Assembly: GCF_040581485.1 (NCBI RefSeq)
Contig: NC_090129.1
Span: 18,471,264 to 18,535,263, forward strand
DNA from: Linepithema humile
Taxonomy: Eukaryota > Arthropoda > Insecta > Hymenoptera > Formicidae
Direction of reading: 5' to 3'
Length of the DNA stretch: 64,000 bases
Within the stretch, counting starts at the first letter, position 1. Each line of letters opens with the position of its first letter. Made by a program: the position numbers and the translations under genes. The notes beneath the pieces are model-generated. The model ran no database searches. It saw only the letters and a list, made by a program, of their open reading frames with translations, and was not told where the DNA came from. Positions 44,601 to 57,300 of the stretch are shown here, in pieces.

Positions 44601-47600
44601 AAATAGCATAGCTGTAATAGTGAATAGATATAAAATAAATAAAACAAAACGAGATATACGGCTTCCATATTCTTTTTCAAAGTTATTTTTGCTTATTTTT
44701 TTCTTAATTTATAATACTAAAAATAACTTCATATTAAATAGAAATTTAATTATCTATAAAATAAAGTTATTTTTGCTTATTTTTTTCTTAATTAATAATA
44801 CTAAAAATAACTTTATATTGAATAGAAATTTAATTATCTACAAAATAAAGATGAAAGTAAGGTTGTCTTTATCTGAAAATCGATTTCTGGCACTTGATCA
44901 AATGGTGCATGACGTCATGCGACTCGTTGCACTTCTGTACATGAACACCTTAGAGGATTCGTCCCAGATTCCAGAACAAACACGACGGGGAATCGTTACA
45001 TTTCGGTGCCCGTCGATCGGCCAAGTCGATGGGACTCGAAATGACGGTCTACCCATTTGCGCGATATCGTCTTCATTGAGATAAGGTCTCAATACCTTAA
45101 TGGGTCAACCTATCGAACCAGACCACCTAACATCCTGACGTCACTGGTGCTTTTGTACAGCGAGGATGTCGATACAAATGCACGATTGTGACGTTATTTC
45201 TGCTGGATATTTGATATCGTAGCTACGTTTCGCGATGTCAAAATGAAATTAACGTATTCAAATATACTTTTATTACATTTTAGCTACAAAGTAATAAAAA
45301 TTGTATATATATTCTTTGAAAAAAAAGTTTAAAAATACCAACGCAACTGACAACAGAAGAGCTTTGAGTCATTACATCTATATAATTCATAAATGACAAA
45401 CTGCTGCTTTTTGATATTTGACAGTCCGAAGTAAAATAACACTGGTATTCTCAACGGTACAATCATACAAACTTTCGGCTCGCCGTTATTTGAAAAAGTA
45501 TTAATATCTTAGTCGTACAGGTAATAAGAACAATTGTATTCGAAATTCTAATTTATAATTTAGAGGCGACAGTGTCATTCCAACTGTCATAAAGAGATCG
45601 ATCTAAATTTTATTACGAGAGTGGGACGGAAGAGCGGACGAAGTCCCGAGGCTTCTTACGAGCTTCATCAAAGATGCATGAGAGCATCAAACTACCCGAC
45701 GCTGAGTGCCTTTCTTGGATTTCCGTATGATAGAAGAAATGCGCTGCATAGCGATTGTCGGCCGTGACGTTCAACTTATTTCTCGTAATTTATAGTCCAT
45801 ACACACAAAGTATTGAGTACATTACTTTTCCTTATATCGCAAGTCAAATTTGTCGCGGACGAAAGTTATGCATATCGTTTGATGTACATCATTTTGTTTT
45901 TAGAATTTTTCTTCTATGTATAAATTATTGCAATTGTTACACGGAAGTCGCTGTCGATTATATGTTTTAAAAATCATGCACATATTAAGCTATCTTTTTA
46001 CTGAAATAAAAAAGTGTGAATTTTTCAAGTCCAGCTTCGAAAGTAAGCTTACAGTCATTGTATTAAATATTTTAATTAAATAGCTGTTCTCCGTACAAAT
46101 TTAGAGATCTTTTAATTTATTAGTCTTCAAGATTTTTATTTTTACATACTTTGCTTTGTAGGCATTAGCGCGAAATTAATACTATCTCTTTACGCTTTCT
46201 TTTTCTTTCCGTCCCCATTTTTCCTTCAAATTCTAATAAACACGGAGTTGTCATTCACATTAATCTGCAGAATCATCTCTATATGGCGCTCTTTACGAAC
46301 GTTTATCCGGATTTCGTTATCCACTTTAGTCGCAACGTCGAGAGAATGACAAGACGAGACAACGACGCATGCTCTTAATAGCTCCTTACGTATACGTATT
46401 GCCGGGCTGCCAATTTGACGAGGAGAGAAACGACTTGTCGTCACAGTCGGCGGGACACGTATTCGCGCTACGTGTTCGCACGCGAGCATTCCCCTCACGC
46501 GCCGCGACGATCGCTTTCGACGAACGACGCGGTTCCTCCGTGCTCGCTCTGCGACAGCAAGACGAAGCTACTTTTTATCAGTCTGCTTGTTCGAGCTGAC
46601 ACACGCGAATGATTTGTAAGAAAAGTTATTTCCCGTAATTTATAACCCACACACAAGTATCGAGTATATTACTCTTCCCTTATGTCGCAAGTCAAAAGTT
46701 GTTACACGGAAGCTGATGGATGTAATTAATGTATTCGATTGACAACTAAAAAAGCAATCAACAGCGATTTTACTTTTGCCGCGGCTAAAAAACACATCCG
46801 AGAATTTTCCCTTGAAATCTTCGATCTAATCTCACACTAACAGGAGCTACGAACTTGATACATGTATGAGATCTTCTTGCTATCTGAAGTTCGACGTCGA
46901 GACGGCGGTGCCGCGGGCTCGACTACAAAGCGAAAGTCAGAGAAGGGCGATCTTTCATTTTTAACGTCGCGTCGATGCTCCGAGCGTTTTAAAATCATGT
47001 GAGAGATCGAGAGAAAGGGCAGTCGTTTCTTTGACAGTCGACTCGTCAATTTTAATCAGACTTTAATACTTGAATTCGACGGAATATCTTGTGATTCAAA
47101 TACAAAGAGACGCTAGAAGTTATTGATGTATGTCACTTCAAATAGATGTGCTCGTGGAATTTTTTATATCACTCGAAATAGAGAAAAAACAATAATAGAA
47201 ATTTATGACTTAAAAAAAGAGATTCTCAAATACATATTATATGTATATTTCAAGATTAAATTAAAATAAATTCTTATTTTCGTCATTCTTTAACCTTTTC
47301 ATTCTCAACTTATTTAATACAAAAAATATTTGTTCATATTTTTGCGCACATTACATAACAAATAAATCATTCATAGAAAAATGTTGACGTTTTAAAAACT
47401 TTTTTTATTTGTTACTATTTAGCAATCAATTTTATTTTTATTGCAACCATGCACAATAATTTGCACTGTAAATTTATTGCACGTAAGAAAAACCTTTTTT
47501 CTTATCTTATTATATTATTATATTTTATTATTTTATTTATTTCTCGCAGATTTTTATTATTTTTATTCTCAAATCTTTAAAAAGAAAAATAATCGAAAGC

Positions 47601-50600
47601 AGTGATGCTACTGTTCAATTAATATTTGCTATTATTCTATTAAACAAGCCAAATATCTTCATATTTTATTTTAGCAATTATCTTAAAGTGTTCTAAATAA
47701 CAATTTTATACAAAAAGTATAGCAGAGATTACAAGACTAACCGCTTCATTTTCCTTTGCACTCAATATTCACTCTAGGTGAATGCTAAGTGGCAGGTAAC
47801 TTCTCGCGCTCTGAATAGTCGATCTTTGTGGTGGTATACGAAATTTCTCTTCCATTTTTAGAACAGTCCAACGTGGCGCCAACGCCTCGAGAGCTTTAGA
47901 GTTTAAGAACGAACACACGGAACAACGGGAAAGACCCTTTAACACGCAAACCTCTTATTTTCGCCGATTTAAAGGGAAGCAACTCGTGCAAGCTGCAACT
48001 GGCTGGGCTGCTGTTGCAATCTTCGAAGCCCTAAGTTGCGACATGCAACTGTTTTATTTTTCCGAGAAAAAATTTTATTGTACACTTAGATAATTTTGCA
48101 TAAAAATTGTCAAAAATTTTATTTTAACAATAATTTTCTTAGAAACTGCGATAGAGATACTGTTAAAACATCTCTTTTATATACATTACAAAAGATATGA
48201 ATTATTGCAACATAATATGAAAATTAATAACGAAAACTATTATAAATCTCATATTTTAGATCGGAGAATATTCGAAGGATATGAAGGCAGCCCTGTCATG
48301 CGGCCGTTCTCTTTTTTTTCTTCCTTTAGAGAAATTTACTGCCGGGCCATGTTGCTACCTTTTTTCCCCGACTACTTTCGACTCGTTTCGTTTACTTTAA
48401 AAGTTTTCGCGCAAACTATCGCCGCGGTGTGTTCACACGTACTTACCTACCGCTCGCAACACGCTTAGCAACGATGCGGGCCGCTTTCGTGCCGATTGTT
48501 TTTTGGGATTAACGCGATTTCGGCTGCGGCTCCATTATGCAGGATACCTTTTCAGGCAGTAAATTGGAACAGGATTCGGGCGTGAGGCAATTTGCTGGCA
48601 CGATTTCCTTTTGTTTTTCTGCACGAGCATTGTTTGCGTGTTTGCGGAGCATATGCCAGAAAATTAAAGATAATATTTTTGATACACCTTGACATAACTG
48701 TTGTGACATGTTATCCCGATATGAGATATGCATATGATATTATTGAAGCCAACACATTGATACACATTTTCGCAAATAATATGTGTCAATTATTTTCAAG
48801 TAAAAGAAGAATTTCCACACGTTTCTTTTCTTAATAGAACATTTAATATACATATGTCAGTTTAAATTGTATAAATAACTAAATATAAGCTAAAAATATT
48901 TATTATATTTAAAAATATAAAGATTAAAATATCTAATGAAGCAAAATGTATTATCGTATTAATGTTTAATGATCCGCGAATGAAGAGGTAAGCAAATGAA
49001 ACATAACTTATGACGATCTTGATCGTTCGATCACGATCCTCTGCAAATCCTCTTACTAGCAGACGTCTTCTCCGAGTCGAAACACGGCAAAGCCGATAAT
49101 GCTCATTATGCAGCTTTATACAAAATGCAAGCGGCTTCGCGGCGCAACATACGCTGCGCAGCCCATAATTGAACGTTATGTTCCGAGTTTTGCATTATAA
49201 TCCTAATATCCGACCATCAACATTAATGTGCCGCAGACACTTACGGTGACCACGACAGTTTGTTTAAACAATAACGCTTCTAATGCGGCGGTGAATTAAT
49301 CAAGTAATTTACAGTCTAAAATGCAGTTTGCTAAATTTGTTTACACTCTCACGAATAACACTCTCTCCAGATTTCTTTTTTTTTTTTTATAAAAATTTAG
49401 ATGAACATTGTGTTACTATAATAATGTTTAATTTAATAAATCTCATTCTACTCTCTAGACATATAAACACAAAAGTGTCGAATAAATTACACGTGACTCA
49501 CATTTAACGTGTTAATTATACATATAACAGTTGCCATTTAAACTGATTAGCTCATAACCGAGAAAAAAAGTTCCATTTTTACTATGCTATTGGTAAAAGT
49601 AGCTAACATTGTATTTAATACTTATATTGTTTTTTCCATTATATCAATTTTAATATGAAAGTGCATGAAAATGTACTCGTATTTTCCATTAGAATTTCAC
49701 GATAATTGAACAAAGAATTTATCGACATTACCGAAATGAAATAGTGGCATTTAAAGCATCCTATTCGAAACAATAAGCGATTTTTGTAAATGACTGTGTT
49801 ACATGGTTTATTATATCGACTGTAATTAATTTATTGATGAAAGCAGCGTCACAGAAATTCTCACACAAATACCAAAATTCAGAATATGAAGTATTCAAGA
49901 GGTATATGTACAAACGGATCTTCCATAAAAACTTTCTTGTACTTCAATAATTCATAACAGTGCCGGTTTGGAATTGAGAGGAATGAGGGAAAAAAGTAGG
50001 AGCAACTCAATAGTATACGAAATTATTGATTACGAACGCGCTCCACTTCGAAATCGAGGGAAAGAAAACTTTTCTTACGCGTGTCGCCGCAAATTGCTAT
50101 AAATATTGAGACGAACCGCGGCATACGGTCGGGAATTTGACTACTTACAAACCGCGGCGAATCCTCTTACCTCACATAGCTCGGTTTTACCTCTTTGAAG
50201 AGCGGGATGGAAAGGCTTTTAAACTGGTTGACGATTAGCGTCGACGCGCGAGATTTAAGGTCCGCCAAATCTAGCGATTACCCAGACGAGTTAAGAGCAT
50301 TCGCACGCGGAGAGAGAAGAAGGAAGATAGCGTGAGGGGAGAGGGTTGGCACCGAGAGTCGAGATTTGCACCCTCGAGCAAGGACGGACGCGGAAAAATG
50401 GCGAGATCGTTGGATAGCTCGCTTCGATGAGATACACTGAGGATGAAATATGAACGGGAATCTCCTTAACGATGCATCCCAGGACAAGAAAAGGACGAGC
50501 TCCTTAACGCGAGAGCGTCGAGACGGTTTTTTGGCCCGCCAGTATAAACGTAGAGAGAAATAGAGTAGGATATATTTTGTGTTCTAGAACTAAGAATCTC

Positions 50601-52818
50601 TCAGAACTTGTGTGTTTAACGTGGAAAATACGATTACGGGTGCAAAAACATGAGATCTCAATGCCGCAAAAAGAATTTGCGCAATGAAACATAATGTCAA
50701 ATTGCGCAACATCAAAGCGCAGGAGTTACTTCTGGGATTTTAGTGCCTAAATAAATACCTACACGCGTGATAAGAATTGATAATTGTAATAATTAGTAAT
50801 TATTGAAAACGTACAAATATAAAATCGCTCATAAAATTGTTTATTAGATCACAAAATATTCTGTCATCAAGCCATCCTTGTTTTATAACTTCCCGACACG
50901 CAGCCAAGAGAAAACTTGATATTCTTAAACTTAAAGGGCCTGCCAGCGTTGCCTGCCAAAGGTAGAGCCTACTATCGTTTTTCGCGAGCGTTATGCTCAT
51001 TTGCATTGCGTGACGCGCCCGCTTTCCGCAAGTCTTTACGTGTTACAAAGCCGGTATGCGTTGCATGTCGTTACTCTTTCTCTTTAAGTTTCTTTTTTTC
51101 CTGTCTACTTTCTCTCCCTTTTTCCTTCTCACGACGGTCTCTTATCCTTCTTATCCGTTCTTGTTTCTACAGCTTTTGCTTGCGTCGTCTTTCTTACGCT
51201 CCTTTCCCCGTACGTCTTAAACGAGTAACACCGAGCGGGTCCTTCGATGTTATTATTGATTAAGTGGCCACGCGAAAGCGCGCCCGGATTCTTTAACGAC
51301 AAAATTTTATTGGCGGCTGCCTCGCGATGGCAATTTTCCTCCTCTCAAACGGCGAAAAACTCTGAGGCACGAAACGTGACGCCGCGCGATTGCATGAAGA
51401 TATCGCTATTTTTAATGCCGAAAACTTCTGTTGCATTAGAAATTTTATAACAACAATGACTGTTCTATTGTTTCTGAAAATTGTAACTTTCTCGCTTTTT
51501 TTTAAATTATAACAATTTTAAAATATATAATTATGTGACATTATCTACAATAAATAAAATCTTAACACCGCAAGATTTAGATAAATTTATGAAAGTAATA
51601 CGAAAAATATTATTAAAAATCGAATTGAAGTAAATACAAAAAAAAATAATTCTAAAAGTGAGTTTTAGAAAATACTTTAAAAATATTATGTTTGAATTTT
51701 TTACTGTGCTAAAAAAAAACCTCAGAAAAATTTAATCCTTTATTACACATAATTAGCAAACCGCTGCAATTATTTTGTTATAATTATTTTCTTGCCGGCG
51801 GCGATATCATCACGTCATTTACACATGAACTCTATATCCGCGCCATTATACATCAACCCCATTGTCTCATCATTGCGAGTTGCAATTACAAGTCGTCTTC
51901 GAGCGCCGATAGGAACAATTGCTTCTCGATATCGGATGCATTTGAAAGGGAGAACATTGAGCGAGATGCAAAGGCCAATGGAGATATCACCATTGTATGT
52001 TATAGGAAGGATCTGTCTTCTGTTAGCTGTATACAGAGTGTCTGAAAAGTTATGCGTACTTCCTTCTTAACACACAATCATACTTTAACAAATATTGGAT
52101 TAAAATACTTTTTCACAACAGTTAAACGATTCACTTTAAATATTGTTGCATTAAATAAAAAGTGAGATATTGATTTTTTTATCTGCATCTGTAAAACTTG
52201 TAGGAATATTTAGATTTTTAATTGTTTATATTCATTTATTTTATTATATTATATTAAAAAAAAAAAGATAACAGAAAACAGTCTACAAGAATCAAAGCGT
52301 GGATGTCGAAGTTGTGTATCGAAAGATCACAACGCAATCAGTATTTGTTAACCACATTTACAATTCGCATTTCCCAATAATATTACCAAATGCGAATTTG
52401 CTAGCTCATATAATATTGTAATTAATCAGGGCGCTGACGCGAGCACTCGTTCCAAAATCCGAGCGTCATCGCGCCCAAAGCGGGTTTTACAGATCAGTAA
52501 TTTTGTAAAATAAATGGGCCTATTGTTAAAGCGGCCCTACTGTGCCAAAACACCGGTATCCATATAAATAATTGCAGCACACAAGGCGCCGCGGGTTATA
52601 ATTTGTCGAGTCTCGTAGCGTGCACGTCACGTCGGGGTTCCGCGAGGTAACCGATTAAAAAGTGTATCAAAACGAGGTTGTGAATAAGTATAGTTTATTT
52701 CACAAATTGACTACTAGATCGTTTATCCCGAATCGACCTCTTGCACGGCGAATCCCGAATCCTTAACGTTTGCGCTGACCGTCATCGCCGGGAAGCGCGA
52801 CAGAGTGTGATAAATTTT

Positions 52819-52851
<33 letters not shown>

Positions 52852-54278
52852 TGTTATAATATGTGCCATGTGTCACTCTACATTTTAAAACTTGCCTATT
52901 AAGCAAGCTCGCCTTCAAATCAAATGAAGAATTCGTAGAAAGGGACTACGAGAAACTTGGAACACCCTATATATCTCTTACCTCTTGCTCCCTTTCCTGT
53001 CAACATGCGCCAGACTGCATTTTGACGTAATCACTCCTTCATCCAGAAATCCAATTAGCCGATCATTAATAAGGAATTCGTCCTAACGGAAGAGATAATA
53101 GTACCTGCCCCAGTCGCCAACAGCAATCGCATCTGCAAGTGCACTGCACTGCGTCTTGCACCTGTCTTCATTCACGCAGGGATAAATGGCCGATCTCGTG
53201 ACGACGCTGGTTATATGGAGAACCATTAGTTTCCGGTGATCGTGAATTGAGATCGTCCTTTGCAGAGAACAGCGTGATCATGCTCGAAGCTTAGTGCCAT
53301 TGCTCGCGACATTTCTTTGGTGCTATTAAATAGTTTAATTGCAGAGATAAGCGCGCGACTGCCGCTGTTCGGTTTATATCACTTGAAATAAGTCTGATTA
53401 ATTTTCGATTGCACTACTGACACATGCAAAATTATCATTTTAATTCTCTTAAGACTATCTTTCTAATTAAATCTCTTGGATCAATATAATACATAGAGTT
53501 TCCGAAGAGTTTTATGCAAAAAGCACGCAATTGTTATTGTCTAATTTTTATTTATACTACTTAAAAGTAGAATGACTAATTCTAGAGTACATTACTGATA
53601 GAAATAAAAATATTGATTTTGATTTTCTCAAAATTTAATTATCTTAATTAAATTTCTCATTGTTAAATTAATATATTATAATAGATTTTTAATATATTTT
53701 ATAAACAATTTCATTCAAAATTAATCATGTTGCAGTTTAATTTCAATTTATTACTTTTATATTTGGTTTGTCATAGATAGAAAGCTGAGTATAATTTAGA
53801 TTGTATCACAATGTGATATAATATAAATTTTAAGTTATTAAGTTCTAATATATTCTTAATAGATTCGTTGTACAAGCCTGCAATTTGCATACAAAATTAT
53901 AGTAACTATTTTAAAAACTATCTAAAATTAATTCCAAAATCTTGATAAGAAATCGATACAAATCAATTTAAAAATACATTTTATTAAATTTATTAGGTTG
54001 CTAATAGTTTCCAAAACTAGGCTTAGATTAATTTGTTTTTGGTAGATTCATTACATGCAAATTATTCGCTGAAATTGCTTTAATTCATTGAAAATTACTT
54101 TTATCTGCGATCATTAAGCACGAGCTCATATAGTAATCTTCATTTCTAAACCGCTTAGGATCATTTATGCTACACGATCTTTTATGAGTGAGCTTAATAT
54201 TATTCGTGAGAGATATCTATTTCTAAAATTAGATATTTATGTAAATGATTTATTAACTCTCTCTGCTCTGTCTCTCAA

Positions 54279-54321
<43 letters not shown>

Positions 54322-57300
54322 CTTGTATTCGCAAATTTCCGAATAATTATATTAGCGCGTGTCTGTAAACCAAAATTATTTCACCGGAACGCAACGTAAC
54401 ACGAATGTACTTCTAACCCCGGATTAATATAGTAGAAGAGGCACGTACCGCATAATACAAGAGAGCGTAAATTAGAACAATCATCGAGCTGCAAGAGAGT
54501 TTCGTTGTACGATAGTTTGATATTAAAATGTAATATTAAATAATCGTCATAAACAAAGGAACGTTATGTTTGACACGAAATCACGACAATCCGCGATTAA
54601 TTTTATCATTTCGGTCACAATTAATCATTTTAGTAGGTCGATACAATTATTATATAGTTGAAAATATTCCTTGAAAGAAAGAATTAATAAGCAATGACAA
54701 ATGATGGTAAAAAGAAATTAAACTGTCGTAAGTTGTTTAGTGATGAATGTGAAATTATAAATACGGAATTAGGAGAAATAATTAAGTCAATCTGTGATAC
54801 TAAAAGATACTGTTTTCACTTAAAAGATAAATATAAATAATATAAATGCCAGTCGAGTCCCACTCACTGCCGTGGACACATGTCACATTCCTAATTTCTT
54901 TTTACATAGTTTTGACGAACCGTTCAAGTTAGACGGTTCGTGGCTTCACACATATATATTTTAATTAACTACAAATAATATACGACACGTATTATCAGAG
55001 GATGCGTTTCCTTAATCAAAAACTTTGTTTATTGAATGTCATTATCAACGCTTCTCTACTCATGTACTAAATTTAAAAAATTTTTTGTCTTGTAAAAATT
55101 TACACTGAAGATGGCCACATCCCTTGGCCGAAACGTCTGTATTATTTTGTAATAAAAATGAATTTTTGAGCAACTCGACCCAGCTCTTGCTCTATTTGCT
55201 GTATATTAACACGATTTTTAATTTAATTAAGGAAGAGCAATAACCTAATATTATTTGTAATTTTAATATTAAACACCTCTCAAAATATTATTAATTAAAA
55301 CACCAGGAAAGAACAACAAGAGTAAAATCATCATTATTATTCCGTGAAAAGAAATCTTCTTTACCAAATGTCTGCAATAATTAATTTAACAATAAGTAAT
55401 TTAACATGAACAAAAACCTCTGTAAAATCATCTAATATAAATTTTAAAAACGCTTTTATTTAACTTTATTAAGATTTCCGTTGAATTATTCGGCATTTTC
55501 ACTCTGGAACTGATGTTTCACTGAAGAAACAAACGAAAATCTCGTAAAAGACCATTATGTATTATACATATATTATTTCGCGGCGAAGCCGGATTAAATA
55601 AAATATTATCTAGGGAAAAATTAAGCGCGTGTCGGCTGATGTTGAAGCACGACGGGGGGATAAGCAGCGCAATCCGCGAGGTAAAAAGTAGGAGTTACAT
55701 ATCCGCAACACACAATACTGCTGCGAATCTGCCGGATAATCCCGATGGAAAAAAAAAGTCACACTGCGCATTTGCATTCAAAGCCGGATTATTCTGGTAG
55801 AGAAACTGAGCACACACGGGAACACACATAGCAATTAAAAGCCTCGCCGACTCCTCGTAAAAAAATTATGATGATACAGCAAAAAGTAAAATGAGTAACT
55901 CTCACATACTTAGCTATTCTATTTAATGCACCAATTATACAATGCGGTACTTTTATCATGTACAATAAGCTCGTCTCTTACGAGAAAAAAATCTAAGGAG
56001 TTGGTAATTATATTAAATAATTAAATTTCATATTATTACATAAGAAAAACGTTTTTTTTATTCATATATTTTTATTATTTATTTCCGTTTCTAATTATTT
56101 GTTCTCTTAAATTTTGACATTTAATGTAGTGGATTAAGGTGGAAAAAGTGGTCAGGTTTGCGATTCAAACTACTTATAAACCCATTTAATCCGTTTTATT
56201 TTTGTGCAGCGCATCTGCCATTTTCCATCTAAATTTTGTAATTATGTTTGACCGCAAAATGGACAGAACCCGCGCAGATAAAAGGAAGCATGAAACATTC
56301 GGAATGTGTCTGGCCAGGTTTTTAGGCTAATTGAATGGAACTGCGCGAAGCAGTAATGACCCAAACACGGCCGGACAAAAGCCCAGTGCGATAATTCATT
56401 TTACGTATTGGCTGGTGCTAATTGTAGTCCCGAGTTCCTCTCGCGTTGCGGGTTAATTACCGAATATACGGATACGCCGCAACATTGTTTTGTGGCATCT
56501 TTACTGTCGCATGCCGCGTATCCTATAAAACACCTGCAGAATACGAGCAATTGTAGAGGATACAAGCGATAACCATGTAAATGTGGAGAAAATAAATCTA
56601 TCGTTTAATGCATACGAATATCAGATTTATGCAATTACACGTCGCAATTGTGAAAAATTAAAAAAAAAAGAGGGTGAAATGCTTTTAAAAATAAAAGAAA
56701 AAATTCTTTTTCTAGTGCTAATGCTACGATTGCGTTGATGAGAAATTTAAATTAAAAAATGTAGATTTAATTGATGATGTATCTCAGATTGGATGACAAA
56801 TAAGATTAGATGGCGAACGCGTTCCTTTTTCAAGCACCAGAGACATCATGGTCGAATTTGTCGAAACTTTCATTCCACGCTGAGAGCTACGCTGCCGACT
56901 TGTCACGGCGAAGTTATTCGCGCAAGATTCCAGCTTCCACGCGGAATTTAATCTCATTGAAAACCTCACTCGGCACGAAACGAGCGGGCGAAACGCCGGC
57001 GTCGAGAAATCTGGTCGTGCCACGTGGCGCACCAGAAAGATATCACCAAAAATCGCTCCCAGCCTCGCGGACTCCTACGCCGGAAATTAAAGATTCAACG
57101 AGCCGAGGGTAATTTTGGGGACGAGGAACAAGAACCGCGCGCGGCGGGTGGGGGCGGGCGAGGGTTGAAAATGGAAATCGATGCCGAATTCGGTCTGGAA
57201 AGAGGTAGACGAAGGAGGGAAGAAGTTACATCCGACGTCGTTAAGTCGTATTCGAGGGAAACTCAAATTCTAGAGGAACAACTATTGATAGTGGAGCGGA

